A stretch of DNA of 64,000 nt, taken from NCBI RefSeq assembly GCF_024139115.2, contig NW_026943480.1, positions 38,480-102,479 of the forward strand. The letters run 5' to 3'. Within the stretch, counting starts at the first letter, position 1; each line of letters starts with the position of its first letter. Origin of the DNA: Armigeres subalbatus. Lineage: Eukaryota > Arthropoda > Insecta > Diptera > Culicidae. The position numbers and the translations under genes were made by a program. This document shows positions 1 to 11,961 of the stretch, in pieces. Below the pieces are notes generated by a model, which worked only from the letters and a program-made list of their open reading frames with translations, was not told the origin of the DNA and did not search any database.

Positions 1-415
1 ATTATGTATGCGGTTTCGCACAAGAACAATCATGATCCACAGCACGGCTACATATGGCCCCGGAAATGTTTGCCGCACCAAGGCTAACCGGATCGATAGG
101 GTTGAAGATGCTGCTAAGGATCTTGCAGTGCCAGCCAGTGTAGAGGAAAACACTTGATGAAACGGTTCGCATACTTCGACGATGCACATTTGGATACTTC
201 CTTATAAAAAGTGTCAAGTAATTTTTCGTTTTTGTAGAGTCATACTAAAGTAAGCCAAATGACTATAGTTTTTCACATCATTCTTTTTTTCATCCATAAT
301 CTAAAGAAATCAGCAATATAAAACCAACAGATCAATTTTTTTAAATCCTAGCCATTCAACAGAATCAGACTTTCAAATACAATACTCCTTCCCAACTGAG
401 ATTTCTGGCCTTTCT
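1..415. other. No supported gene; edge sequence
   Basis: The first 200 bases are less AT-rich than what follows and are open in one minus-strand frame that runs off the window edge (about 66 codons) and in another that ends near base 4. I recognise neither translation. A weak acceptor-like TTTTATAAG lies at about 218 on the minus strand. This could be an exon cut by the window edge, but there is no domain to support it. Confidence 0.2.
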
Positions 416-650
416 TAGCCATCCGGTAAGAGGCGCAAGACCATGCTGTATGTGGCTGGGTTCGATTTCAGGTCCGTTCTAGGAAATTTTCGGGTTGGAA
501 ATTTTCTTGATTTCCTTGGCAAAAATGATGACTTGCCTTAGAAACCTCGCTGTTAATAACTATAGAAGAGCTTAATGAGCACAACGCAGCAAGGCGAGAG
601 TGTCCCAGTGGGGGATGTAATGCCAATAAAAAGAAGAAGAAGAAGAAAAA
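416..650 (+). mobile_element. Feilai-like tRNA-derived SINE
   Basis: A tRNA-like head with the B-box-like GGGTTCGATTTC at about 463-474 is followed by a body containing AACCTCGCTGTTAATAACTA, then GTCCCAGTGGGGGATGTAAT, CCAATAAAAAG and a GAAGAAGAAG tail near 640. The same body and tail occur in reverse at 51692-51960. The layout (pol III boxes, unrelated body, short-repeat tail) is that of a SINE, and I recognise it as the Feilai type of Aedes. It has no coding capacity. Confidence 0.65.
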
Positions 651-1409
651 TCGTTCCCAACCAATTTACTAATAATAAAAAAACTCTATCAAAACAGTAG
701 TGGCAAAAAAATGTTCAAGTTTTTACATATGTTAAAGAAAATATTTTTACCCATCTTTCAGTCACAAAAAAATAAATCTGTAGTAGATTGCAAGGTGAAT
801 AATTTGTATTAGCTTATGAAAGTTCAATACTTTCGCAAATTAATGTATGTACCTAATGCATATGTAACTTTTGTTATATTTAAAGAATCTGATGATTGTA
901 CCATCTTTGACTGAATTTCTCTCATTGTTCGATGGTAACGTCTGCGAAAAAAGGACCGATGTCATTCACTTTCGGTTGATAGCCTGACTGACTGGTCAGA
1001 TAAGGAAAAGGTAGACTCACCACTGAGAGCAGCAAATTGCTGTTCGATTTTGGTTCCCTCACTGTCGTCGCATCAAGTGGTACGGGTGAAGATTTTACAG
1101 CACAGGTTTGAGCAAGTCTATGCGATGCAGTCGACGGGTGCGAGCAGGAAGTGAATGGAAAACATGTCTCAGTGTAGAACGGAGGGAGAATGTTCTGTGA
1201 AATTGCATGTTAAACGGGTGTTCCACAGAAAACCGGTACCTGGCAGCGCTTTGGTTCATGTTATCAATTATTCATTCAGGCATTTGGACTGAAACTGAAA
1301 GATTGGCCTTTGGTGAGATAAAGTAGGAGACCTGACAGTGTTGACAAATTTATCTCCTTTGTTGACAGAAACAGTTTCTCTTAGTGCTCAAAATTGCTAT
1401 TATATTTTT
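651..1409. other. Intergenic, no gene seen
   Basis: AT-rich sequence without a convincing ORF. A donor-like GTGAGTCT is present on the minus strand near 1015-1022 next to a locally GC-richer stretch (1020-1150), but no reading frame or domain supports an exon. Confidence 0.3.
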
Positions 1410-1797
1410 TGCCTTTCTCGTACAACTAAGTTGTACCGAAAGGCTATCATTTCACTACGAAAACGAACTTTTTATAGAAGCTTCTGAGACCCATAGTATT
1501 ATATACCAATCTACTCAGCTCGATGAGCTTAGCACATGTCTGTCTGTCCGTGTGTATGTATGTGTGTGTGTATGTGTGTGCACAAAAGCTATAAAAAACA
1601 TTAGACAACTTTTCGTATAGTAATCCTTAACCGATTTTCTCGCAACAAGTTTCATTCGACAGGGGACAAAGCCTTGTTGATCACTATTGAATTTTATAAC
1701 GATCGTACATTGCGTTTCGAAGTTATGAAGCAAATGGTACATCGGACCATATAAACCCCATATAAGGTTGGTGTCTTAACTAAATGCGAGAAAGGCA
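1410..1797. mobile_element. MITE family A, copy 1
   Basis: It starts TGCCTTTCTCGTACAAC and ends TGCGAGAAAGGCA, giving terminal inverted repeats. The interior has landmarks shared with copies at 34321-34662, 42229-42634 and a decayed one near 14290-14715: CGAACTTTTTATAGAAGC, GACCCATAG, CTCAGCTCGACGAGCT, and a GTGTGTATGTGTG microsatellite (about 1546-1581). It is non-coding and non-autonomous. The small ORFs over it are chance readings. Confidence 0.7.
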
Positions 1798-2721
1798 TCA
1801 CCAACGCTAGGTGGATTAATCTGGGTTTTTTGTATATTGTGCCTGTGCCTTGCAACAAAATGACAACTTTCGTGATCATTTTCCAAGGCTTCCACAGATC
1901 TGAAAAATTTATCCGCAGTACAAATAGCACGTGCTATCAAACATTTAGCACTACAAACCACCACGTGGCGGTGAAATTTTCAAAATTATCAAAGTAGCTT
2001 TTTTGCTGCAGATATGTTAAGCGATTATTTGGCGCTTATTTTTGGTTGCGACGAAAATAAGCGGATGAGTCGATTTTATTATGCGTGGCACAATACTTTC
2101 CAATTTTATTTAGGTGAATTTAGAGACAACTTTATCAAACAATTTTGAGCTAGTTGACCCGTCGAAATTTGTCTCGTCCAATATTAATTTGTTAGCACAA
2201 ACATTTTTATATATGGAAAGTATGACCAAAATGAGCTCCGTAGCAAATCTCTCAATTTATGGAGATTTCATCCGGAAGAAGTTAATACAATCTGTATGAC
2301 AGCATCCGTACTCCAGCCGATCTCGCAAAAAAAAAAAAAACAAAAACAAAATGAGCATCCCTAGAAACATAACGAACTAGCAAACAACAGGCAACTAAAT
2401 GAGACAGTTGTGAAAGAATTGTGAAAGTTGCCTAAAAATTATTTCTCATGATTTCTGACACTACACGTTTAATGCTTCCAGTGAGCCATTTTGCTCTTTG
2501 AATGAAGCATCACATTAGTGCGAAATTGCATAGATCCCGCTTTTTTTGGGAGTTCATGGGAACAAAATCAATTGACAAGATTCCCGAGGTGTGAGGCTAC
2601 TTTTTTGTCATTTAAAAGACTGTCATTTGATCATTTGATCAAAAAGGACTGTAAATTGATGAGATTTGACATTTTTTCTCATGCGCTATTATATTAATTT
2701 GACATACGAAAAGTTTTGCTA
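1798..2721. other. Intergenic, no gene seen
   Basis: AT-rich sequence with a poly-A run near 2328-2341. No domain, splice structure or repeat ends were recognised. Confidence 0.3.
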
Positions 2722-2812
2722 CTGAGCTGAGGTGGGAATCAAACCCACACTGCGCAACGCAATGTGATTGAATGCCTGTCGACACTAACCGCACGGCCGC
2801 GAAGCTTACACT
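2722..2812 (-). repeat. tRNA-like SINE head or tRNA relic
   Basis: On the minus strand the sequence carries an A-box-like GGCCGTGCGGTTAGTG and, further on, a B-box-like TGGGTTTGATTCCCA (2730-2744). The spacing exceeds that of a class I tRNA, and the GGCCG..CGGTTAG segment resembles Leu/Ser-type tRNAs. I cannot fold a full acceptor stem, so it is more likely a tRNA-derived SINE head or relic than a working tRNA gene. Confidence 0.45.
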
Positions 2813-4112
2813 TAAACAAATATTTAATTGAACGGATGTGATGAAATTATGTTACAAGATGAATCATTGCATAAATGTACCAAGCGTCGCCATATGCTGT
2901 TACGCTTACAGTACTGCTGAATATTTTTCAATATCTCCACCTACCGTTTCCCTTGGGAGGCCCATTTTTTCCTGAAAAACACTCGTGGGGACATACAGAT
3001 GTACCAATAACTTAGATTATCGTATTAACTTAGTATGTTCACTTTATGAACATGCAATAATGCAAACATGAGCACAATTTTAACGGGGTTTAACGGCTCC
3101 TACCAATCGATCAACTAATGCCAGTCACCAGTTGATTTCGGAGGTCGACAATAAGAAATGCAATACATAAGCATCGCGAATACAAATTTACTGTCCACCA
3201 GTGTAATCTGTGCCGATCATTTGTACAGATACAAAACATTCAAGAAACAAAATCACATGAAACTGCTTCCGGAGCGGTTCGTGAACCGAAGCTAACGGAC
3301 CATCACATTCTAAGGTTAGTGTCCCTTGACTTGCTGGTAGCTTGTCACAGTGTGCGAACGCCAAGAGCGTAATTGTAGCAAGAAATGGGCATACGAATGG
3401 GAAATATAAAGCATTAGACTCTGTGAACAATGCTTTGAGCACTGTATGGACAATAGGCCTGTTCACCATTTTCAAAAGTATTCTAGATTCCAAGTGCCAC
3501 CTCTCTATATCTATAAGTATCTAAAGTGAGTCTGCTGACAAATTTTCAGCGTAATTCATTAAACGAGATTTGTGGTTTTTCAGACTTTTTCATAGAATTA
3601 GAAATGCCATCTGAATGCATCAATTTTACTCCACATAATAGCAGCATTAACCGTTAAAGCGCTACTACTGATACTAGCATGTTTGGAGTGTTATTATATG
3701 ACTTTTTAGTAGATTTAGCTGAGAAAAATGCCTAAAAACCAGAAACATAATTTTATGTGTTTTTGGGGTAGTAGGAATTTTCATTATTTGCCCAATTCAA
3801 TTCTTCCGTTCATTTCCTTCGAGTGCTGCGGATGTTTCGTCCATACTTAACTTAATTCTGAAAAATAAGCTTCGGTATGTAATAATGCAGTTTTCATGAA
3901 ATAGTCAAACATTTGAATAGGGTAGCTAAGCAAGACCATTCCCCCATTCTAAAACAAAGTTGACTATAAATTTATGACCAATGTCATCCAGTATGCTCAA
4001 CCCACTGCAAAGCACTGGTATGGATCTAGAGTGGGCTATGTGGCTGAGTCCGGGCCTGCAGATCAGAAGGTCTACGGTCTGAGGCGTCGAGTAGATGAAG
4101 ACTTTTTTGTCA
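2813..4112. other. Intergenic; one signal-like minus ORF
   Basis: Mostly AT-rich with no clear repeat ends. A minus-strand ORF (3188-3493, 101 codons) contains a hydrophobic run, FPFVCPFLATITLLAFAHC, followed by DKLPAS, which resembles a secretory signal. A GC-type donor (GCAAGT) follows at about 3332. No partner exon was found, so I do not call it a gene. Confidence 0.25.
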
Positions 4113-7100
4113 TCCAAACCAATCCAAATCCAATCCAAATCCAATCCAAACCAATCCAAACCAACCAAACCAATCCAAACCAATCCAAACCAATCCAAAC
4201 CAATCCAAACCAATCCAAACCAATCCAAACCAATCCAAACCAACCAAACCAATCCAAACCAATCCAAACCAATCCAAACCAATCCAAACCAATCCAAACC
4301 AACCAAACCAATCCAAACCAATCCAAACCAATCCAAACCAACCAAACCAATCCAACCAATCCAAACCAATCCAAACCAATCCAAACCAATCCAAACCAAT
4401 CCAAACCAAACCAACCAAACCAACCAAACCAATCCAAACCAATCCAAACCAATCCAAACCAATCCAAACCAATCCAAACCAATCCAACCAATCCAAACCA
4501 ATCCAAATCCAATCCAAACCAATCCAAACCAACCAAACCAATCCAAACCAATCCACATCCAATCCAAACCAATCCAAACCAATCCAAACCAATCCAAACC
4601 AATCCAAACCAATCCAAACCAATCCCAAACCAATCCAAACCAATCCAAACCAACCAAACCAATCCAAACCAATCCAAACCAACCAAACCAATCCAAACCA
4701 ATCCAAACCAATCCAAACCAACCAAACCAATCCAAACCAATCCAAACCAACCAAACCAATCCAAACCAATCCAAACCAATCCAAACCAAATCCAACCAAA
4801 CCAATCCAAACCAATCCAAACCAATCCAAACCAACCAAACCAATCCAAACCAATCCAAACCAATCCAAACCAATCCAACCAATCCAAACCAATCCAAACC
4901 AACCAAACCAATCCAAACCAATCCAAACCAATCCAAACCAATCCAAACCAATCCAAACCAATCCAAACCAATCCAAACCAATCCAAACCAATCCAAACCA
5001 ACCAACCAATCCAAACCAACCAAACCAACCAAACCAATCCAAACCAACCAAACCAATCCAAACCAATCCAAACCAATCCAAACCAATCCAAACCAATCCA
5101 AACCAATCCAAACCAATCCAAACCAATCCAAACCAATCCAAACCAATCCAAACCAACCAAACCAACCAAACCAATCCAAACCAATCCAAACCAATCCAAA
5201 CCAATCCAAACCAATCCACATCCAATCCAAACCAATCCAAACCAATCCAAACCAACCAAACCAATCCAAACCAATCCAAACCAATCCAAACCAACCAAAC
5301 CAATCCAAACCAATCCAAACCAATCCAAACCAATCCAAACCAATCCAAACCAATCCAAACCAATCCAAACCAATCCAAACCAACCAAACCAACCAAACCA
5401 ATCCAACCAATCCAACCAATCCAAACCAATCCAAACCAATCCAAACCAATCCAAACCAATCCAAACCAATCCAAACCAATCCAAACCAATCCAAACCAAT
5501 CCAAACCAATCCAAACCAATCCAAACCAATCCAAACCAATCCAAACCAATCCAAACCAATCCAAACCAATCCAAATCCAATCCAAACCAATCCAAACCAA
5601 CCAAACCAATCCAAACCAATCCAAACCAATCCAAACCAACCAAACCAATCCAACCAAACCAATCCAAATCCAATCCAAACCAATCCAAACCAACCAAACC
5701 AATCCCAAACCAATCCAAACCAATCCAAACCAATCCAAACCAATCCAAACCAACCAAACCAATCCAAACCAATCCAAACCAATCCAAACCAATCCAAATC
5801 CAACCAACCAAACCAATCCAAACCAATCCAAACCAATCCAAACCAATCCAAACCAATCCAAACCAATCCAAACCAATCCAAACCAACCAAACCAATCCAA
5901 ACCAATCCAAACCAATCCAAACCAATCCAAACCAATCCAAACCAATCCAAACCAATCCAAACCAATCCAAACCAATCCAACCAATCCAAACCAATCCAAA
6001 CCAACCAAACCAATCCAAACCAATCCAAACCAATCCAAACCAATCCAAACCAACCAAACCAATCCAAACCAATCCAAACCAATCCAAACCAATCCAAACC
6101 AATCCAACCAACCAAACCAATCCAAACCAATCCAAACCAATCCAAACCAACCAAATCCAATCCAAACCAATCCAAACCAATCCAACCAATCCAAACCAAT
6201 CCAAACCAATCCAAACCAATCCAAACCAACCAAACCAATCCAAACCAATCCAAACCAATCCAAACCAATCCAAATCCAACCAAACCAATCCAAACCAATC
6301 CAAACCAATCCAAACCAATCCAAACCAATCCAAACCAATCCAAACCAACCAAACCAATCCAAACCAACCAAACCAATCCAAACCAATCCAAACCAATCCA
6401 AACCAATCCAAACCAATCCAAACCAATCCAAACCAATCCAAACCAATCCAAACCAATCCAACCAACCAAACCAATCCAAACCAATCCAAACCAATCCAAA
6501 CCAATCCAAACCAATCCAAACCAATCCAAACCAATCCAAACCAATCCAAACCAACCAATCCAAACCAATCCAAACCAATCCAAACCAATCCAAACCAACC
6601 AAACCAATCCAAACCAATCCAAACCAATCCAAACCAATCCAAACCAACCAAACCAATCCAAACCAATCCAAACCAATCCAAACCAATCCAAACCAATCCA
6701 AACCAATCCAAACCAATCCAAACCAATCCAAACCAACCAAACCAATCCAAACCAACCAAACCAATCCAAACCAATCCAAACCAATCCAAACCAACCAAAC
6801 CAATCCAAACCAATCCAAACCAATCCAAACCAACCAAACCAATCCAAACCAATCCAAACCAACCAAACCAATCCAAACCAATCCAAACCAATCCAAACCA
6901 ATCCAACCAATCCAAACCAACCAAACCAATCCAAACCAATCCAAATCCAATCCAACCAATCCAAACCAACCAAACCAATCCAAACCAATCCAAACCAATC
7001 CAAACCAACCAAACCAATCCAAACCAACCAAACCAATCCAAACCAATCCAAACCAATCCAAACCAATCCAAACCAACCAAACCAATCCAAACCAATCCCA

Positions 7101-10100
7101 AACCAATCCAAACCAATCCAAACCAATCCAAACCAATCCAAACCAATCCAAACCAATCCAAACCAACCAAACCAATCCAAACCAATCCAAACCAATCCAA
7201 ACCAATCCAAACCAACCAAACCAATCCAAACCAATCCAAACCAATCCAAACCAATCCAAACCAATCCAAACCAACCAAACCAATCCAAACCAACCAATCC
7301 AAACCAATCCAAACCAATCCAAACCAACCAAACCAACCAAACCAATCCAAACCAATCCAACCAATCCAAACCAATCCAAACCAACCAAACCAATCCAAAC
7401 CAATCCAAACCAATCCAAACCAATCCAAACCAATCCAAACCAATCCAAACCAATCCAAACCAATCCAAACCAATCCAAACCAATCCAAACCAATCCAAAC
7501 CAATCCAAACCAATCCAAACCAATCCAAACCAATCCAACCAATCCAAACCAATCCAAACCAATCCAAATCCAATCCAAACCAATCCAAATCCAATCCAAA
7601 CCAATCCAAACCAACCAAACCAACCAAACCAATCCAAACCAATCCAAACCAATCCAAACCAATCCAAACCAATCCAAACCAATCCAAACCAATCCAAACC
7701 AATCCAAACCAATCCAAACCAATCCAAACCAATCCAAACCAATCCAAACCAATCCAAACCAACCAAACCAATCCAAACCAACCAACCAATCCAAACCAAT
7801 CCAACCAAACCCAATCCAAACCAATCCAAACCAACCAAACCAATCCAAACCAATCCAAACCAATCCAAACCAATCCAAACCAACCAAACCAATCCAAACC
7901 AATCCAAACCAACCAAACCAATCCAAACCAATCCAAACCAATCCAAACCAACCAAACCACCAACCAATCCCAACCAACCAACCAAACCAATCCCAAACCA
8001 ATCCAAACCAACCAAACCAATCCAAACCAATCCAAACCAACCAAACCAACCAAACCAATCCAAACCAACCAAACCAACCAAACCAATCCAAACCAACCAA
8101 ACCAATCCAAACCAATCCAACCAATCCAAACCAATCCAACCAACCAAACCAATCCAAACCAATCCAAACCAATCCAAACCAATCCAAACCAATCCAAACC
8201 AATCCAAACCAATCCAAACCAATCCAAACCAATCCAACCAACCAAACCAATCCAACCAATCCAAACCAATCCAAACCAATCCAAACCAATCCCAAATCCA
8301 ATCCAAACCAATCCAAACCAATCCAAACCAATCCAAACCAATCCAAACCAATCCAAACCAATCCAAACCAACCAAACCAACCAAACCAATCCAAACCAAT
8401 CCAACCAACCAAACCAATCCAAACCAATCCAAACCAATCCAAACCAATCCAAACCAATCCAACCAAACCAATCCAAACCAACCAAACCAATCCAAACCAA
8501 TCCAAACCAATCCAAACCAATCCAAACCAATCCAAACCAACCAAACCAATCCAAACCAATCCAAACCAACCAAACCAACCAAACCAATCCAAACCAACCA
8601 AACCAATCCAAACCAATCCAAACCAATCCAAACCAATCCAAACCAATCCAAACCAATCCAAACCAATCCAAACCAATCCAAACCAATCCAAACCAATCCA
8701 AACCAACCAAACCAATCCAAACCAACCAAACCAATCCAAACCAATCCAAACCAATCCAAACCAACCAAACCAATCCAAACCAACCAAACCAATCCAAACC
8801 AACCAAACCAATCCAAACCAATCCAAACCAACCAAACCAATCCAACCAATCCAAACCAACCAAACCAATCCAAACCAATCCAAACCAACCAAACCAATCC
8901 AAACCAATCCAAACCAATCCAAACCAATCCAAACCAATCCAACCAATCCAAACCAATCCAAACCAATCCAAACCAACCAAACCAATCCAAACCAATCCAA
9001 ACCAATCCAAACCAATCCAAACCAATCCAAACCAATCCAAACCAATCCAAACCAATCCAAACCAATCCAAACCAATCCAAACCAACCAAACCAATCCAAA
9101 CCAATCCAAACCAATCCAAACCAATCCAAACCAATCCAAACCAACCAAACCAATCCAAACCAATCCAAACCAATCCAAACCAATCCAAACCAATCCAAAC
9201 CAATCCAAACCAATCCAAACCAATCCAAACCAACCAAACCAATCCAAACCAATCCAAACCAACCAAACCAATCCAAACCAATCCAACCAACCAAACCAAT
9301 CCAAACCAATCCAAACCAATCCAAACCAATCCAAACCAATCCAAACCAATCCAAACCAATCCAAACCAATCCAAACCAACCAAACCAACCAACCAAACCA
9401 ATCCAACCAACCAAACCAACCAAACCAACCAAACCAACCAAACCAACCAAACCAATCCAAACCAATCCAAACCAATCCAAACCAATCCAACCAATCCAAA
9501 CCAACCAAACCAACCAAACCAATCCAAACCAATCCAAACCAATCCAAACCAACCAAACCAATCCAAACCAATCCAAACCAACCAAACCAATCCAAACCAA
9601 TCCAAACCAACCAAACCAATCCAAACCAACCAAACCAATCCAAACCAATCCAAACCAATCCAAACCAACCAAACCAACCAACCAACCAAACCAATCCAAA
9701 CCAATCCAAACCAATCCAAACCAACCAAACCAATCCAAACCAATCCAAACCAACCAAACCAAATCCAAACCAATCCAAACCAATCCAACCAACCAAACCA
9801 ATCCAAACCAATCCAAACCAATCCAAACCAATCCAAACCAACCAAACCAATCCAAACCAATCCAAACCAATCCAAACCAATCCAAACCAATCCAAACCAA
9901 CCAAACCAATCCAAACCAATCCAAACCAATCCAAACCAATCCAACCAATCCAAACCAATCCACATCCAACCAAACCAACCAAACCAATCCAAACCAATCC
10001 AAACCAACCAAACCAATCCAAACCAATCCAAACCAACCAAACCAATCCAACCAATCCAAACGCAACCAAACCAACCAAACCAATCCAAACCAATCCAAAC

Positions 10101-10464
10101 CAATCCAACCAATCCAAACCAATCCAAACCAATCCAACCAATCCAAACCAATCCAACCAATCCAATCCAAACCAATCCAAACCAATCCAAACCAATCCAA
10201 ACCAATCCAAACCAATCCAAACCAATCCAATCCAAACCAATCCAAACCAATCCAAACCAATCCAAACCAACCAAACCAATCCAAACCAATCCAAACCAAT
10301 CCAAATCCAATCCAAACCAATCCAAACCAATCCAACCAATCCAAACCAATCCAAACCAATCCAAACCAATCCAAATCCAATCCAAACCAATCCAACCAAT
10401 CCAAACCAACCAATCCAATCCAAATCCAATCCAAATCCAATCCAAATCCAATCCAAATCCAAAC
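4113..10464. repeat. 6.35-kb CCAAACCAAT satellite array
   Basis: A single uninterrupted array is built from CCAAA, CCAAT and CCAA subunits. The main unit is the 10-mer CCAAACCAAT, mixed irregularly with a 9-mer lacking the T (CCAAACCAA). At both edges an 11-mer form (CCAAATCCAAT) dominates. The plus strand has almost no G; the one clear exception is AAACGCAACC near 10061. Neither strand of the unit contains a stop codon, so ORFs of about 2,100-2,180 codons open in several frames on both strands (peptides such as NQSKPIQTNP or IGLDWFGLVW). These come from the repeat and are not proteins. The array contains several hundred CCAAT pentamers. A satellite/minisatellite is certain; a function is not. 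Confidence 0.95.
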
Positions 10465-10824
10465 TCAATGTCCATTACACATCTTTTTTTCACATTGATT
10501 CTTATTGTAATTTCTATAAATGTTCACAAAGCTATATAGAGCAAAATTATTTTCGTATAAAAATTGACATCCGCCATATTTCAAGTTTCAAGTGATTAGA
10601 AGAAGCAGCCATTCAAGAAGAAAATTGAAGAACATTACAATCGCTGATGGATATATAGAGACTGGAGATTTCCTTTTTCGAGGTGTTAGCACTAGAAAAA
10701 GGCTAAGTTCATAACATCATAAAATAGAGGTAATAAACTATAGAGGAAGATTGTCGCTGTCGTCACAGGTGAAACATCTTTTGCTGGCGAGGATAGGGCG
10801 CTACATCAGTACGTTGTGACAGTT
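10465..10824. other. Satellite flank with a shared short repeat
   Basis: No gene. The segment at about 10745-10803, with TCGCTGTCGTC and CATCTTTTGCTGGCGAGGAT, recurs at 42721-42770, so it belongs to an interspersed repeat family. Confidence 0.4.
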
Positions 10825-11539
10825 GTGCACTAGACTGGCCCAGGAAACAAAAAGTTGTCTAATTCCACGGGGCACTCCCCAGGATTGTGTCTTCGGGTGA
10901 GAAAATCAATCTCTGAAAATTTCAACTCAATCGCTTGTTGCATAAGCTGGCGCATTTGATTTGAAGTTTGTATGGAGATTTCAGCCAAAATGTATAGGAA
11001 AATACACCTCCGTCACTCATTCGATCTGGAAATTGGTTCTGATTGCTCGATTGACCTCAGAATTGCAAAAACGGCAGTTGGTATGCTATAGAACAATTTC
11101 ACAGAACATTGTATGATGATTAAATGGACCTTTAAATAGGTTTCGGCTGATGCGATTCGATCAAAAAACTCAAAAATACACAAATCAGCTCCTAATAAAT
11201 CAACCGAAAATTATATAAAAGTTCATTTAATCATCATGCAATGTTCTGTGAAATTGTTCTGTAGCATACCAACTGCCGTTTTTGCAATTCTGAGGCCAAT
11301 CGAGCAATCAGAACCAATTTCCAGATCGAATGAGTGACGGAGGTGTATTTTCCTATACATTTTGGCTGGAATCCCTATACAAACTTCAAATCAAATGCGC
11401 CAGCTTATGCAACAAGCGATTGAGCTGAAATTTTCAGAGATTGATTTTCTCACCCAAAGACACAATTCTGGGGGGTGCCCCGTGGAATTCGACAAAATTT
11501 TTTTCTCCCCATAGTAATCTGGGCCAGTCTATTGTGCAC
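10825..11539. mobile_element. 715-bp foldback (palindromic) element
   Basis: Two arms of roughly 300 bp form an inverted repeat with few mismatches. The left end GTGCACTAGACTGGCCC mirrors the right end GGGCCAGTCTATTGTGCAC. Paired internal landmarks include CACCTCCGTCACTCATTCGA against TCGAATGAGTGACGGAGGTG. The centre (about 11125-11215) is unpaired. There is no coding capacity. The structure is that of a foldback transposon or an inverted duplicate of one. No clear target-site duplication was seen. Confidence 0.8.
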
Positions 11540-11860
11540 CCAACATGTTTGGAACGAGAATAAAGGGAACCGCAGCGACAATGTTCCTCTGTGGTTCATT
11601 ACCTCTATTAATCATAACATCTTCCTTATTGATCTTATGTTTGTTTGTAGTTTGCATAATATTTCGTCTAGGGCAAAATACCCAAAGTGGAGGAACTAAG
11701 CAAGTCCAACCACTATTTGTTTACTATACCAAGTCTGTACTTCCTTTCGCTTACCTCAAGTATGCATCCAAAGGCTCATCAATCATATTTTAAACTAAAA
11801 GTGATCCTATGACAGAAGAATCTGTAATTGTTATTTAAAATTATACATTAGGTTATTGGT

Positions 11861-11961
11861 GCAGTGTTCCAATAGTTGCGCTATTTTTTAATTCGTATTC
11901 CTATAGTTGCGAATTCCATTGTTTTCATATAAAACTCGCAACTATAGGAACACTACTGCAA
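11861..11961. repeat. About 100-bp palindromic element
   Basis: The arms AGTGTTCCAATAGTTGCG and CGCAACTATAGGAACACT face each other, with another inverted pair (TATAGTTGCGA and CGCAACTATA) nearer the centre. A fragment of the same motif (AGTATAGGAACACC) lies at about 12299. Probably a small MITE. Confidence 0.6.

Noticed and set aside
2..217. 71-codon minus ORF at the window edge
   Set aside because: No domain, several frames equally open, cut by the edge.
4113..10464. Telomere or CRISPR array
   Set aside because: The unit is not TTAGG-like and there are no unique spacers between repeats. It is an internal tandem satellite.
3926..10595. Five ORFs of ~2,120-2,180 codons on both strands
   Set aside because: The repeat unit has no stop on either strand, so all frames stay open. 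The peptides are pure repeats and overlap each other. Not proteins.
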